In this document: piece by piece, positions 15,173 through 23,809 of the stretch
Position numbering within the stretch: the first letter of the stretch is position 1
Layout of the letters: each line of letters opens with the position of its first letter
Origin: a virus
Reading direction: 5' to 3' (one strand)
IMG/VR virus record: IMGVR_UViG_3300024946_000003
Coordinates: 1-36,986 of that record
Length of the DNA: 36,986 nucleotides
Position numbers and translations under genes: made by a program
Notes under the pieces: model-generated
Database searches by the model: none
Told to the model about the DNA's origin: nothing
The model's input: only the letters and a program-made list of their open reading frames with translations

Positions 15173-16146
15173 CCGTATTTCTTAATGCTGTTGACGTACT
15201 CTTGGCCAATCGGGAATTGCGGCGCAAATAGCGGCGTCACGGTTGCATCAATAGCCAAGCAAATAAGGCTTGAATACCACTCATTGCCGCGGGTGTCGCC
15301 GTTGTGGTCGGCAATCATCACGTAATAAAGCCCGTCGTTGTTGGTCTTGGCCTGTATCGCTATGCTTTCGTTTACCGCACCTTGCCCTAGCGCCAAGTCG
15401 TAGCGCAAGCGGTTAATGCTTTCGTTATCAAGTTTTACCGCTTGGCCAATTTTGATGTTGGGGTTTAGCAGGGTTTTAAGCTTGATGCCGTTTTGCGTTT
15501 GCTCAGGCAAGCCAATCATGCCGGTTGCCGCCGTAATTACCGGAATTTCACCCGGCACATAAGCGGTAATCGGTATCATGTTTAGCTTGCCGTCTTGTAT
15601 GCTCCAACTGGTTTGCGTGTTTTTGGCAATCTCGCGCATTTTGTCGCGGCTCATGCCATACACTGCTTTGCCCCGCGGCAACGGCGCACCGGGTAAGGCC
15701 GGGATATAGCCGCCTGTTACGCTGTAATTGCCCATGTCCTGCAACACGGCCTCAACCGCATTGGCTGGCGTTGAGCCTGCCGCCAATGAAAAAACGCTCA
15801 TAGCGTAGTTGTAAGCGCTGTCACCGTCTGCCGCGGTAATATCAATGTAAGTGTCCGTTTGCGTTTCACGGCCGCGGCGCACCTGTTTAATTTGCCCGTC
15901 AAAAATCACGGCAAAATTGCCCTCATACCCGGCTTGCAGTACAACGCGGGTAAACTCGTTTTGCACCGCTTGCGCTGTTTGCTCGCTTACGTTGTAAACC
16001 CTAATGTCGGCACTGTTTGGCGTCTGAATATCACCGCGACGCACTGAAAACCGAAAGCGCAATTCTGATAAATCAATGGCGCCCCGGCTGGCCTCATTTT
16101 GGCCAACAATCAAGCTTGCCTTGCGGATATATTGCGCTACGCTCAT
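15169..16146 (-). CDS. baseplate hub protein (gp27/gpD-like)
   Basis: 325 residues. The N-terminal region with LSELRFRFSVRRGDIQTPNSADIRVYN and FDGQIKQVRRGRETQTDTYIDITAADGD matches hub proteins of the gp27/late-control-D fold in this virion class. It should form the ring at the tube end that carries the spike. Start abuts the stop of the plug gene (TAAATG). In position it corresponds to the hub that precedes the gpV-like spike. Confidence 0.82.
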   Translation of the reverse strand: MSVAQYIRKASLIVGQNEASRGAIDLSELRFRFSVRRGDIQTPNSADIRVYNVSEQTAQAVQNEFTRVVLQAGYEGNFAVIFDGQIKQVRRGRETQTDTYIDITAADGDSAYNYAMSVFSLAAGSTPANAVEAVLQDMGNYSVTGGYIPALPGAPLPRGKAVYGMSRDKMREIAKNTQTSWSIQDGKLNMIPITAYVPGEIPVITAATGMIGLPEQTQNGIKLKTLLNPNIKIGQAVKLDNESINRLRYDLALGQGAVNESIAIQAKTNNDGLYYVMIADHNGDTRGNEWYSSLICLAIDATVTPLFAPQFPIGQEYVNSIKKYG

Positions 16147-16461
16147 TTAGTCAGTTACCCAATATAAAAAGGCCTCAGTGCCCAAGTTTAAAAATGTCGG
16201 CGGTGCGTTAGGGTCGTTTGCCGTTTGCACCCACATGCGCCCACCAAAACCCAAGTGCGCGTATTGCTCAAGCAGGTTAGTGCCGGTAACAAGCGGTATG
16301 CCGTTAACAATTGGTAAACTGTTAACGTCGGCAATGTCAATAAACCACCCGCCCTCGTCAATATCGCGGTAAGCCAGCAATATGTTGTAATCAACACCGC
16401 TTAATTGCACCGTGAAAAGTTGAGGGGTTGGGGTTAACGGTATTTCAAAGAATTTTGCCAT
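16147..16461 (-). CDS. baseplate plug protein (Pam3 gp18-like)
   Basis: 104 residues beginning FEIPLTPTPQLFTVQLSGVDY, with WFIDIADVNSLPIVNGIPLVTG and LEQYAHLGFGGRMWV. This pattern belongs to the small plug protein that sits between Dit-like and hub proteins in simple myovirus baseplates. Its start directly abuts the upstream stop. The function, filling or gating the baseplate interior, is known from related phages only. Confidence 0.78.
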   Translation of the reverse strand: MAKFFEIPLTPTPQLFTVQLSGVDYNILLAYRDIDEGGWFIDIADVNSLPIVNGIPLVTGTNLLEQYAHLGFGGRMWVQTANDPNAPPTFLNLGTEAFLYWVTD

Positions 16462-17085
16462 TTACCAACCTCCGCTCGCGCCGTTGCCTCTAAAAGTGCC
16501 ACCGCCTGCTTGAACTGGCGGCACTGCACCGCCCGGCGACGGCGTGCGTGTTTTTGTTTGCTTAACGCCGGTCTTTTGCACCTCGGCTGTTTTTGCCGGC
16601 TCGGCCTGTTGCTCGCGCGGCGGCAATGTAGTTGCCTGCGTGTTTACAATAATTATTTGCTTGCACGTAGCCGTTACCATTAGCGCGTTACTGGTTTTAT
16701 TGTCAGTGTCCACGCGCAAGCTTTGGATAAGCATGTTTGTGTACTGGCGCTTGCCGGTCGTCACATTGAAAGGCTGGCGGCTTTCCTGCAACGCAAGTAA
16801 TTGGCTGTAAACGCCGCTTACATAATCCGCGGCACTTAACCCGCCGCCGGAAAACAACGCCTCAACCGCACCGGATAGCGCCGTGAAACTGCTATTTGTC
16901 CATCCGCACCGTATAACAACCTCGCTTGGCCGTTTAAAGCTATGGTCGGTAATGTCGGCGCCTTGCTCAACCGGGTGGTCGGTCGTCTGCAATGCGTCGC
17001 TGTAAACTTCCTCAAGGCTTGCCATTATTTCAATGTCACCAATGGCGCTCTTGGGCGATATTTGCAAAAAGTCTAAGAGTGCCAT
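16462..17085 (-). CDS. Dit-like baseplate protein
   Basis: 207 residues. The N-terminal half carries the Dit-like pattern TTDHPVEQGADITDHSFKRP with RQPFNVTTGKRQYTNMLIQSL. The C-terminal 50 residues are low-complexity Pro/Gly/Thr/Lys. Dit-like proteins form the ring that joins tail tube and baseplate. Its ATG follows the tape-measure stop without a gap (TAAATG) and lacks a strong Shine-Dalgarno, so translation probably depends on reinitiation. Confidence 0.78.
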   Translation of the reverse strand: MALLDFLQISPKSAIGDIEIMASLEEVYSDALQTTDHPVEQGADITDHSFKRPSEVVIRCGWTNSSFTALSGAVEALFSGGGLSAADYVSGVYSQLLALQESRQPFNVTTGKRQYTNMLIQSLRVDTDNKTSNALMVTATCKQIIIVNTQATTLPPREQQAEPAKTAEVQKTGVKQTKTRTPSPGGAVPPVQAGGGTFRGNGASGGW

Positions 17086-18696
17086 TTAGTTATACGCCAC
17101 TTGTAAGTTACGGGTTAATGATGCATTGACGCGCTCTTGCTCGCCAGCCACCGCGCGGCCGGTTGCCATAGCGTCGCCGCCTGCAACGTTAATGTTGGTT
17201 GTTTGGGCAATTTGCACGGCTGTATTGGCTCGTTTCAACGCCTCTGCCTCTTGCTGGGCTGGGCGCTCGTAATGCCTTGATACAATCGCACCGGCTTGCT
17301 GGGCGTTGGTTGACGCGCGCAACAAATTGCCGGCTTTTTGCTCGGCGCCTTGCGTTAGCTCATAGTTAACAAAAGCCATTTGCTCTTGCACGCTTGAGCC
17401 GCGAATGTCTTTACCAGCCCACTTTTTAAAGTTGGCTTGGCGGTCAGGGTGCCATTGCGCAATACCGTAAGCCTTGCCGCCGTCGCCAATTGCGTTAGGG
17501 TCAAGCGCGCTTTCGTGTTGCAAGTTGGCCACAATCCCAGCCGCTTGCTCTTTTGTCCAGCCCATGGCCATAAAGAAGTTAACCGGGTCAAGAGAATTGC
17601 CCGGCTTGCGAATTTTGCCGCTTTGGCTTTGCGCACCGCCAACCATGCCGCCGTTTTCCGGCTCGCCGTTAAGCTTTCTGTTAATCCACTCGCCAATTTT
17701 CCAGCCAGCAATACCCGCGCCAGCAATTGCCAATATAGGCAACGATAGTGCGCCAAATGCGCCCGCCAGCGCCCAAATTCCGGCCACAATTGCAGGGCCT
17801 CCCAGCATAGCAAATGCACCGGCAAGCACAATTAACTTAGTGCTCCAACCGTCGGTTGCCTTATCCATTTGCATGAATTTATCAACAAGCCAGCCAATAG
17901 CCGGCGCCAGTGTTTCGGCCACGTTAAGCACGGTAATTAAAACGTCAGCAACGCGCTTAGCAATCACTGGCATGTTTTCACGCACCCAAGTGTTTATTTG
18001 CTCCATGCTCATGCCGAGCTTTTCAACGAGCGCCTTTTGCACCTCAACCGCAAAAATCATGAGTTGAGTTTTAAGCTCGCGTAAGCCAATCATAAATTTA
18101 TGGCTGGCCTCGGCGGCCTTGTCAAAGCCGCTGTCTTTTAATAATGCACGTTGTTTTTCAACTTCACGGGCAAAGTCGCCGTTTAGCATGGCGCGCAACA
18201 TATCCTCACTAATGCCCAGCATGTCGCCATACTGTTTGGCCATGTAATAAGGCTTGTTTTGCATGGCCTTGCCCAAGTCAACCATAATGTCGGTTGTATC
18301 TCGGAGCTTTCCGTTTACTTCGCGGGTATCAACCCCCAGCGCCTTTAAAAAGCCCTCACTGCCGGGAGTTTCGCGCATGAAACGCGCAAGGCTTTGCACG
18401 CTTTGCAACGCCTCCTCGCTTTGCGCACCAAAGTTGGCCGCGGCATTGCCAAAGGCTTGCAGGTTTTTAGCGCTTGAGCCGGTTTTAATTGCGGCAAAGT
18501 ACATGCGCTCAAGGTTGCTGGCAAAAGCCGCCACGCCGGCGCCAATAGTCAGCGCGGCGCCCTGTATTGCGGCCACCAATTTAAAAACGTTTTTGGTTGC
18601 GCCGGTTACGCCGTCAGTGAATTTTTTTAAGCCGCGCTCGTCCTGCTGAAAGCCCAAGCTAACTAAAAATTCTTTAATGATTGCGGTATCAGCCAT
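17086..18696 (-). CDS. tape measure protein with C-terminal tail lysozyme
   Basis: 536 residues. The N-terminal 250 residues are helical (IIKEFLVSLGFQQDERGLKKF, then an Ala-rich coil), followed by hydrophobic segments near residues 285-335 typical of tape measures. From about residue 370 comes a phage tail lysozyme domain (NFFMAMGWTKEQAAGIVANL, then QHESALDP with the likely catalytic Glu, and AYGIAQWHPDR). It sets tail length and opens peptidoglycan during DNA injection. The short length implies a tail of roughly 80 nm if the usual 0.15 nm per residue holds. Overlaps the tail-chaperone extension by 8 nt. Confidence 0.88.
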   Translation of the reverse strand: MADTAIIKEFLVSLGFQQDERGLKKFTDGVTGATKNVFKLVAAIQGAALTIGAGVAAFASNLERMYFAAIKTGSSAKNLQAFGNAAANFGAQSEEALQSVQSLARFMRETPGSEGFLKALGVDTREVNGKLRDTTDIMVDLGKAMQNKPYYMAKQYGDMLGISEDMLRAMLNGDFAREVEKQRALLKDSGFDKAAEASHKFMIGLRELKTQLMIFAVEVQKALVEKLGMSMEQINTWVRENMPVIAKRVADVLITVLNVAETLAPAIGWLVDKFMQMDKATDGWSTKLIVLAGAFAMLGGPAIVAGIWALAGAFGALSLPILAIAGAGIAGWKIGEWINRKLNGEPENGGMVGGAQSQSGKIRKPGNSLDPVNFFMAMGWTKEQAAGIVANLQHESALDPNAIGDGGKAYGIAQWHPDRQANFKKWAGKDIRGSSVQEQMAFVNYELTQGAEQKAGNLLRASTNAQQAGAIVSRHYERPAQQEAEALKRANTAVQIAQTTNINVAGGDAMATGRAVAGEQERVNASLTRNLQVAYN

Positions 18697-18934
18697 TGCT
18701 ATTTTTCCGTTCTATATATTGCCTTGCGATTGTTTCATTGTCGGCTTTGACGGCTAAAGCGTCATTCATCAAGCCAACGTCGCAAAGGTCAAGCGTGCCG
18801 TCTTTGAGGCTTTCATACTTGCAAAGCCCTGCAATGACGGGAGCCAGTAACCAATCCTCGCCGCTGGGCAAGGATTGCCACGTTATGCCTCCAAATTCGC
18901 TGTGCCCGCTTGGCTCATAAGCAGGCCTTGAATA
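18689..18934 (-). CDS. -1 frame extension of the tail assembly chaperone (T part of G-T)
   Basis: 81 codons of open frame in the -1 register relative to the preceding chaperone. They contain a DUF6889-like region: LPSGEDWLLAPVIAG, then KYESLKDGTLDL and LMNDALAVKADNE. A stand-alone product could only start at a TTG at 18871 without a well-placed Shine-Dalgarno. The frame is open back to the slippery site at 18934-18940, so this part is most simply made as a frameshift fusion of about 210 residues (129 zero-frame plus 81). This mirrors gpG-GT of lambda, where both products are needed to chaperone the tape measure. Confidence 0.82.
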   Translation of the reverse strand, partial: YSRPAYEPSGHSEFGGITWQSLPSGEDWLLAPVIAGLCKYESLKDGTLDLCDVGLMNDALAVKADNETIARQYIERKNSNG

Positions 18935-19320
18935 AAAGGGCCTAAGCTATCTTGTACAACCTTGATAACTATTTGCATCATCACGCCCAAATCCATGTCG
19001 TCAAACATGCATGAGTTGGCGCCTTTATTCCAAACCGCCGCCCAATTCCCGTTGCTCTCGCGGCTAACAACCGCCAAGCAAGTAGCAATAATGTACTCAC
19101 TGTCAGCGTCGCTCATGCCGGCCAACCCCTCAGCAAATGGGCCTAGCAATTCGCTAAATGCGCCCAAATCCTCGGTAAGCTTTTTGTCTTTTGATAACCG
19201 CACAAAAATTGGTATTAGGGTTGGCACAATGGGCGCAATCTTGCGGCTTACGTGAAACTGCTTGAAAGCATCCATTTTGCCAGCGCGGTAAGTGTTACCG
19301 CTTAACTCAAATTCAACCAT
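18883..19320 (-). CDS. tail assembly chaperone (G part)
   Basis: 145 residues (VEFELSGNTYRAGKMDAFKQFHVSRKIAP opens the protein in two adjoining stretches). Position between tail tube and tape measure, size and composition match the phage tail assembly chaperone family. Ribosomes that do not shift end here at 18883; those that slip at 18934-18940 continue into the extension. GGGAG precedes the start. It probably binds the tape measure and recruits tube subunits before tail polymerisation. Confidence 0.85.
   Translation of the reverse strand: MVEFELSGNTYRAGKMDAFKQFHVSRKIAPIVPTLIPIFVRLSKDKKLTEDLGAFSELLGPFAEGLAGMSDADSEYIIATCLAVVSRESNGNWAAVWNKGANSCMFDDMDLGVMMQIVIKVVQDSLGPFIQGLLMSQAGTANLEA
18904..18940 (-). 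promoter_or_regulatory. programmed -1 ribosomal frameshift signal
   Basis: In the zero frame of the chaperone the mRNA reads GGC CCT TTT, giving the X XXY YYZ heptamer C CCT TTT (18940-18934). A 7-nt spacer ATTCAAG follows. Then comes a hairpin of GCCTGCTT, loop ATGAGCC, AAGCGGGC (18926-18904; 8 bp with one T-G wobble). This is the canonical layout of -1 frameshift sites, at the usual place between tail tube and tape measure. Confidence 0.85.
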
Positions 19321-19331
19321 GCCTTACTCCC

Positions 19332-19772
19332 TTAAAACGTGCCCAAAATTGTGTCAATCTTGATTGCATCCCAAACCCACTCAACAATGTCGCCGTCTTT
19401 GCGGTAATTTAGGTCGGGCTTTTTCTTAAACGCGCACTCGCGCGCAACTGTTACGTCGCCGCTTTTGCTGTTTGTTACCGTGATAACGTTTTGGCCGTGT
19501 AACTGGCTGGCAATAGTTTGCGCGTCATACATGGCTTGCAACTTCGCATTTTGCGGCGAGGTTTTGAGCAAGCGCACTGTGAGTTGCCCGGATTTGTCAG
19601 CGTGCAAGCTATGCATGCCCTCGCCGTCCGCGCCAATCATCATGGTGTTTTTGTCACCGCCGGCGGCAATACTAATGCCCTCCTCGCTGTTGGCCGCGCC
19701 ATAGCCTAAGTTAATCACGCCGGTTGGGCCAACGAGCGTTGCCTGTACGTCTATAAATGAATATGTAGCCAT
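19332..19772 (-). CDS. tail tube protein (DUF3277)
   Basis: 146 residues opening ATYSFIDVQATLVGPTGVI, with GADGEGMHSLHADKSGQLTV and a C-terminal GDIVEWVWDAIKIDTILGTF. This is the DUF3277 pattern of tube proteins encoded after a DUF3383 sheath. AAGGA lies 7 nt before the start. It polymerises into the inner tube around the tape measure. Confidence 0.88.
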   Translation of the reverse strand: MATYSFIDVQATLVGPTGVINLGYGAANSEEGISIAAGGDKNTMMIGADGEGMHSLHADKSGQLTVRLLKTSPQNAKLQAMYDAQTIASQLHGQNVITVTNSKSGDVTVARECAFKKKPDLNYRKDGDIVEWVWDAIKIDTILGTF

Positions 19773-19782
19773 TTTCTAATCC

Positions 19783-21273
19783 TTAGCGGTTAACGTTAAT
19801 AATGCAATCAACAAAGTGCACCGCACCCGCTAACTTGATTGCGCATTGAATTACCGGCGCCTTGCGTGCCTCGCGGTCTGCTTGTGATTGCGTTGCAACC
19901 GCTGGAGCATAAGTGTAGTAACCGGTGCTCAGCGTGTCGCCTTGGTTAAGTGCACCAAATCCCGGAGCGTTCCAAACGCCCGGCGCAACTAAGCCGTTAA
20001 CAACCGCTTGCTCTAAGCGTTGGTTAATTGTGGTTAAGATTTGGTTAATACCTGCGTCGGTTTGCGGCACCTTGGTTGGGCTTGTGTAAAGTAAATTCCA
20101 AACCGCGGTTTGCACGTCGTTTTGTAACCAATCAGTACCGTGCACCTCGTCAAAGAAAAAGCCGTTAACCATGACGCCCTCTTGAATGATTGAGGTGTCG
20201 TTGTTATAGCGCACAAATACGTTGCAATTCTTATCGCGCAACGTTGCGGCTTGGCTTGAGGTCAATGTTTCAGCGCTAACGCCCGGCTCTTGCTTGAATT
20301 TGATTGTTAGCGTTGTGTTGCTACCGTCAAAGTTAACCGTAAATGCGCGGCCAAAGATTGAGGCGGCGGCGTGTGCGTTTGAGCTTGAATACTGCACAAA
20401 AGTGCGTTTGTAACCTAGCGCTTTTAATTGGCTGGCAATGTCGCTTGTAACAACGCTGTCCAGCACTGCCGTTGCTTGCGTAGTAACGCCGTAAATGCGG
20501 CTAAGGCCTGAGCCCTCAATGTAGGCCGCAACTGCCAGCACTTCGTCGTTTGTCGGCACCGGGTCGCTTGCAACATAAAGGCCGTACCAATCGCTTGACA
20601 TATTGGTGAGCGTTTGCACTGCGTCAACCAAAGCCTCGGCAACAACGCCGTCCACGCGGTAGCCCTCGTCATCTGAGCCAATACGGAAAGCGTTTGTAAT
20701 GTCTGTGCCGGTAGCCGGTGCGCTTGCAAAACTTACGGTTGAGCTTGCGCCGGTGCTTGAGCTTGTAATTACAAAGCGGGCGTTGTTGCTATCCCAAACA
20801 ACGGTTGCGCCTGTAATGGCTGTGTCTAAGATTGCCGCAACTGCGTTAAGGTTGGCCGCGCCGCTAAAGTCCAAGCCGCTAAGCACTTTCTCAGCGCCGC
20901 CGTCAACTGTAATTTTTGCACCGCCGGCAGTAATTGCCGTGAAGTTGGCAAGCGCTTGTTGCGCTGTTGATAGCACGCCGCCGCGTAATAGGCCGCTGGT
21001 TGCTGATTGCGCCCATTTGCCCACATAGCAAATGCTAGGTTGCGGGGTTTGTCCGTAGTAAAGCGCCGCCGCTTTGTACTCAGGCGCGTTGGTGCCAAAG
21101 TCTTGAGCGATTGCGTCAAGGGTTGTGTATAAGCGCAAGCGCTCGGTTGTATCAATAACGTTGCTGTCGCCTAAAATCAGCAACGAGCCAAAGTTGCGGG
21201 TTTGCGCGGCCAATGGTGTAAGCACCACTTGCACGTTAACAATATCGCTTATTGGTAAGCCTAGTGTTGTCAT
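19783..21273 (-). CDS. contractile tail sheath protein (DUF3383)
   Basis: 496 residues. It starts [19 protein letters not shown], has [27 protein letters not shown] in the middle, and a C-terminal part with VEFF-like packing motifs ([17 protein letters not shown], then [15 protein letters not shown]). This is the DUF3383 sheath typical of AP22-like and related small myoviruses. Its presence shows the phage has a contractile tail. GGAG precedes the start. Confidence 0.92.
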   Translation of the reverse strand: MTTLGLPISDIVNVQVVLTPLAAQTRNFGSLLILGDSNVIDTTERLRLYTTLDAIAQDFGTNAPEYKAAALYYGQTPQPSICYVGKWAQSATSGLLRGGVLSTAQQALANFTAITAGGAKITVDGGAEKVLSGLDFSGAANLNAVAAILDTAITGATVVWDSNNARFVITSSSTGASSTVSFASAPATGTDITNAFRIGSDDEGYRVDGVVAEALVDAVQTLTNMSSDWYGLYVASDPVPTNDEVLAVAAYIEGSGLSRIYGVTTQATAVLDSVVTSDIASQLKALGYKRTFVQYSSSNAHAAASIFGRAFTVNFDGSNTTLTIKFKQEPGVSAETLTSSQAATLRDKNCNVFVRYNNDTSIIQEGVMVNGFFFDEVHGTDWLQNDVQTAVWNLLYTSPTKVPQTDAGINQILTTINQRLEQAVVNGLVAPGVWNAPGFGALNQGDTLSTGYYTYAPAVATQSQADREARKAPVIQCAIKLAGAVHFVDCIINVNR

Positions 21274-21289
21274 TTCTTAACTCCAATGA

Positions 21290-21865
21290 TTAGTTTGTAA
21301 TAATTCCAATCTCGTCGGAGATAAGAATTGGGTCTGCTGAAAGAATGTTAAGCACGCTGTAATCGCGCACAATTTGACGGCTGAAAAATAGCGGCAAGTC
21401 GTAGCGCTTAATCCATTGCTGATTTACTAGCTCCGGCACCGCTTGAATTTCGCCAACGTTGGTAAGGCCAATGTTTACCAGTGCCAGCAAATCCAAGTTT
21501 TGCGGCATTTGTATGCCGTCGCGCATGGTTGCCGCATTGCGTTTACTGTTTGGCCCGTAAAACGTGCAAAGCACTTTAATTGCCTCATGACGCTTTAGCG
21601 TGTCTTTGCCGTCACCGGCGCCGCTGTGCTGTATATGCGGCGTCGCGTCCGGGGTCTGTGTTGCAATGCCGATTGCGCACCAATCAGTCGTTGCCTCCGG
21701 TTGCTTAGGGTTGCCCGGTTGCCAGCGCGGCCGCACCATTGCACCCTCAAGCCCGGTAATGCCTGCGACGGCTTTTTGAAATTCTGCGTCTAGTGCGTCA
21801 TCCTCAAGCGGCGGCGTGGTTACGCTTGGCGATAAATAACCGCCGGTTGCGCTAGTGTTTGGCAT
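21290..21865 (-). CDS. tail terminator / neck protein (gp12-like)
   Basis: 191 residues. The central pattern GLEGAMVRPRWQPGNPKQPE, TDWCAIGIA and later LKRHEAIKVLCTFYGPNS matches phage neck terminator proteins of the gp12-like (LIC_12616) type. It caps the tail tube and sheath and joins the head. The position directly before the sheath gene supports this. AGGA is 8 nt upstream of the start. Confidence 0.78.
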   Translation of the reverse strand: MPNTSATGGYLSPSVTTPPLEDDALDAEFQKAVAGITGLEGAMVRPRWQPGNPKQPEATTDWCAIGIATQTPDATPHIQHSGAGDGKDTLKRHEAIKVLCTFYGPNSKRNAATMRDGIQMPQNLDLLALVNIGLTNVGEIQAVPELVNQQWIKRYDLPLFFSRQIVRDYSVLNILSADPILISDEIGIITN

Positions 21866-21869
21866 GTGT

Positions 21870-22241
21870 CTATCCTGATAATGGTTTCAATGCACAAATT
21901 GCCGCAACAAAACCGCGGCCAAAATGTGTATAGGGGTCTATTTTTTCAACGGTGTAGCGTTTGCCTTGCCAAAGTATCTCGTCAGCGGTTAATCCCGCCG
22001 CACCGTCCTGCAAGGTAAATTTTGTGTGCACCGTAATAGCGCCCTTTATCACTTCACCGTCAGGGTTGCGCAAAAGTTGCAATCCACTGTTGCTAGTTAC
22101 TACTGCGCTAAAAGTAAATGGCACCTCGGTATTGGTTGCTATGCCGTTATCGCCAACAACTTGCGCACGGCGGTAACAAATAAGCCCCGCATCCATAAAA
22201 TCCGGGTCTGTCAGCACTTCGCTAACGTCTAGTAATGCCAT
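21870..22241 (-). CDS. neck / head-completion protein
   Basis: 123 residues from the ATG at 22241; an in-frame ATG at 22271 lies inside a terminator hairpin and is rejected. Beta-rich protein with PFTFSAVVTSNSGLQLLRN and ILWQGKRYTVEKIDPYTHFGRGF, a pattern seen in small neck or head-closure proteins preceding the tail terminator. No strong Shine-Dalgarno is visible. The role is inferred from gene order. Confidence 0.65.
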   Translation of the reverse strand: MALLDVSEVLTDPDFMDAGLICYRRAQVVGDNGIATNTEVPFTFSAVVTSNSGLQLLRNPDGEVIKGAITVHTKFTLQDGAAGLTADEILWQGKRYTVEKIDPYTHFGRGFVAAICALKPLSG

Positions 22242-22253
22242 TGCGTGCCCCAA

Positions 22254-22280
22254 ATAAAAAAAGCCCCGCATAGGGGCTTT
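22254..22280 (-). terminator. intrinsic terminator inside the late block
   Basis: Minus-strand AAAGCCCC, loop TATG, CGGGGCTTT followed by a T-run (seven Ts, then ATTT). It lies between the gp10-like gene and the neck gene; the late transcript must read through it to reach sheath and tail genes. Confidence 0.88.
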
Positions 22281-22307
22281 GTGTGCGTTTGTTAACTTAC
22301 AAGTTAA

Positions 22308-22844
22308 CTATTTATTGCGTACAACATAATTAATGCTGTTGCGTAGTTGGCCGGTGTCAATCAGCGGCCTTGCATTGTCGTTGTTTGGCGCATTGCCTGC
22401 GGCTCGGCTGGCAAGCTCAGCTTGTGCACCTTTACGGCCTTTTGCCGCCCGTGCGCGTAATGTTGCCATGGCCAGCGGCTCAAAGTCGCCGCTGTTAATC
22501 TTACGCTTTACGCTGTCGCGGGCAATCATTCCGGCCGCCTCTAGCTCGTCGTCGCTTTTGCGTCGCTGGCTATTAAGTGCGGCTTTTGCGGCTTTATTAA
22601 GCCTTTGCTCTATGCGTTCCTGCGCATCCTCAACGCCCGGCACCAAAAACGGCCGCGCGGGTATGTTGCGCACCGGGCTACCGTTCTCATGTATGTAACC
22701 CAGCGTTGCATTGTTTACCGGCTCGCTGTCGTCGCGCTCGGTTGTAGTATCAGGTATGCCAACAAGCACGTCCTTTTTTACCAAGTCGTTAATGCTCCGC
22801 ACCACTTCGGCCAATATGTCTTTGGTAACTTTTACGCCTTTCAT
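22308..22844 (-). CDS. HK97 gp10-like head-tail joining / tail completion protein
   Basis: 178 residues. It contains DVLVGIPDTTTERDD, then the conserved LGYIHENGSPVRNIPARPFL and RPLIDTGQLRNSINYVV near the end, the pattern of HK97 gp10-like completion proteins. The start overlaps the stop of the upstream small membrane protein gene by ATGA. A terminator follows its stop codon. Confidence 0.8.
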   Translation of the reverse strand: MKGVKVTKDILAEVVRSINDLVKKDVLVGIPDTTTERDDSEPVNNATLGYIHENGSPVRNIPARPFLVPGVEDAQERIEQRLNKAAKAALNSQRRKSDDELEAAGMIARDSVKRKINSGDFEPLAMATLRARAAKGRKGAQAELASRAAGNAPNNDNARPLIDTGQLRNSINYVVRNK

Positions 22845-23071
22845 GGCGTGCCCCGCATATTGTCTAGCTCATCGTGTTTAAGCCACGGGAAAGCGTCAAC
22901 AAATAGCTCCGGCCGCGTTAGCACAAACCATAGCAAGCGCACGCGGTTAATGCGGTTACTGGTATCTGCCGGCGCCCGCAAGCTTTTGCCCAGCATTACA
23001 AGCACCCATGCGCCAAAAAGCGTAACCAGTACGCCGGCCAAGCATAGTGCTGTCAATAATACTGTAAGCAT
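22841..23071 (-). CDS. small single-TM membrane protein in the head-tail region
   Basis: 76 residues from the ATG at 23071 (AAGGA 8 nt upstream). One long N-terminal hydrophobic segment (TVLLTALCLAGVLVTLFG onward, about residues 3-28), then a basic cytoplasmic-looking tail with LRAPADTSNRINRVRLLWF. A membrane protein among neck genes is unusual. It might be an exclusion factor or an accessory late protein. No family is recognised. Confidence 0.6.
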   Translation of the reverse strand: MLTVLLTALCLAGVLVTLFGAWVLVMLGKSLRAPADTSNRINRVRLLWFVLTRPELFVDAFPWLKHDELDNMRGTP

Positions 23072-23081
23072 TCTTTTGTCC

Positions 23082-23465
23082 TTATAGTTGCACGCCACCG
23101 GCGCCAACCAACATGAGTAAATTCCAATAACGCAAGCCGTAGCTTGTCATATTCCAAAACCCTGCGTCGTCGTATGTAACGCGGCTCGCGTCATAGCTAA
23201 CGCTTACTTTATCCACTGATTTAGCGGTTACGTTGCCTTGCACGGCTCCGGGTATGCCGCCGGCGGTTGCCGTGGCTAGGTCTTTTGCTCCAATAGCTAA
23301 ATGGTGCGCCGTGAAAAGCTCAAGCCCTTGGTCTAAAAGGTCAAACCACCTCTCGGCACGCAAAAGCTTGCCGCCCACGCCGAGCCAAAACGTAACTTGC
23401 GCGTCCGGGTAATCGGTTGTGCTGGCAAACTCCGGGAAATCTTGCCGAAAGGTGATAATGTCCAT
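23082..23465 (-). CDS. DUF4054 head-tail connector protein
   Basis: 127 residues opening with TFRQDFPEFASTTDYPDAQV and continuing with FTAHHLAIGAKD and SKSVDKVSVSYD-type motifs (KSVDKVSVSYD), ending GLRYWNLLMLVGAGG. This is the DUF4054 pattern of connector proteins downstream of the DUF2184 capsid gene. AAGG lies before the start. Confidence 0.86.
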   Translation of the reverse strand: MDIITFRQDFPEFASTTDYPDAQVTFWLGVGGKLLRAERWFDLLDQGLELFTAHHLAIGAKDLATATAGGIPGAVQGNVTAKSVDKVSVSYDASRVTYDDAGFWNMTSYGLRYWNLLMLVGAGGVQL

Positions 23466-23474
23466 TTTAATACC

Positions 23475-23798
23475 TTACTCTGTTACTGTTAAAATCGCAT
23501 CACGATCAGCGGCTTTAATTGCTGGCAAGCCTGCCTCTTTTAATGCGGCGTTAATTGCGTCCATAATTGGCACCGGCTTTTCGTCCGTCACCAACCCCTT
23601 AACGATTGCCGCGGTTTCCTCAGCCACTTGCTCGGCTGTTTTCTCATTGTCTGCCGGCGCCGCCTCTGCCTCAATGAAATGTTGCACCCATGGGTGCTTT
23701 GCCACCTCGTCGGTAACTTCGTGCTTGCCAACCGGGTAATGCGTAATTACCGCATCAACGTTAAGGTTAAACGCTTTTACAACTTGAATTGTCGCCAT
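23475..23798 (-). CDS. small head-associated protein (STY1053-like)
   Basis: 107 residues. The first 50 residues (TIQVVKAFNLNVDAVITHYPVGKHEV, with HPWVQHFIEAE) resemble the STY1053-type phage proteins found right after major capsid genes. The rest is acidic, Ala/Glu-rich and helical. It is probably a minor head or connector component; the exact role is unknown. AAGGGG precedes the start. Confidence 0.65.
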   Translation of the reverse strand: MATIQVVKAFNLNVDAVITHYPVGKHEVTDEVAKHPWVQHFIEAEAAPADNEKTAEQVAEETAAIVKGLVTDEKPVPIMDAINAALKEAGLPAIKAADRDAILTVTE

Positions 23799-23809
23799 GC
23801 CGTTTCCCC

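Noticed and set aside
18689-18871. Independent 60-residue gene starting at the TTG at 18871
   Set aside because: Start codon and spacing to GGAGG (16 nt) are poor, while a perfect -1 frameshift signal lies upstream in the same open frame.
21870-22271. Longer neck protein starting at 22271
   Set aside because: The extra ten codons lie in the terminator hairpin and T-run; the ATG at 22241 gives the conserved-looking start.
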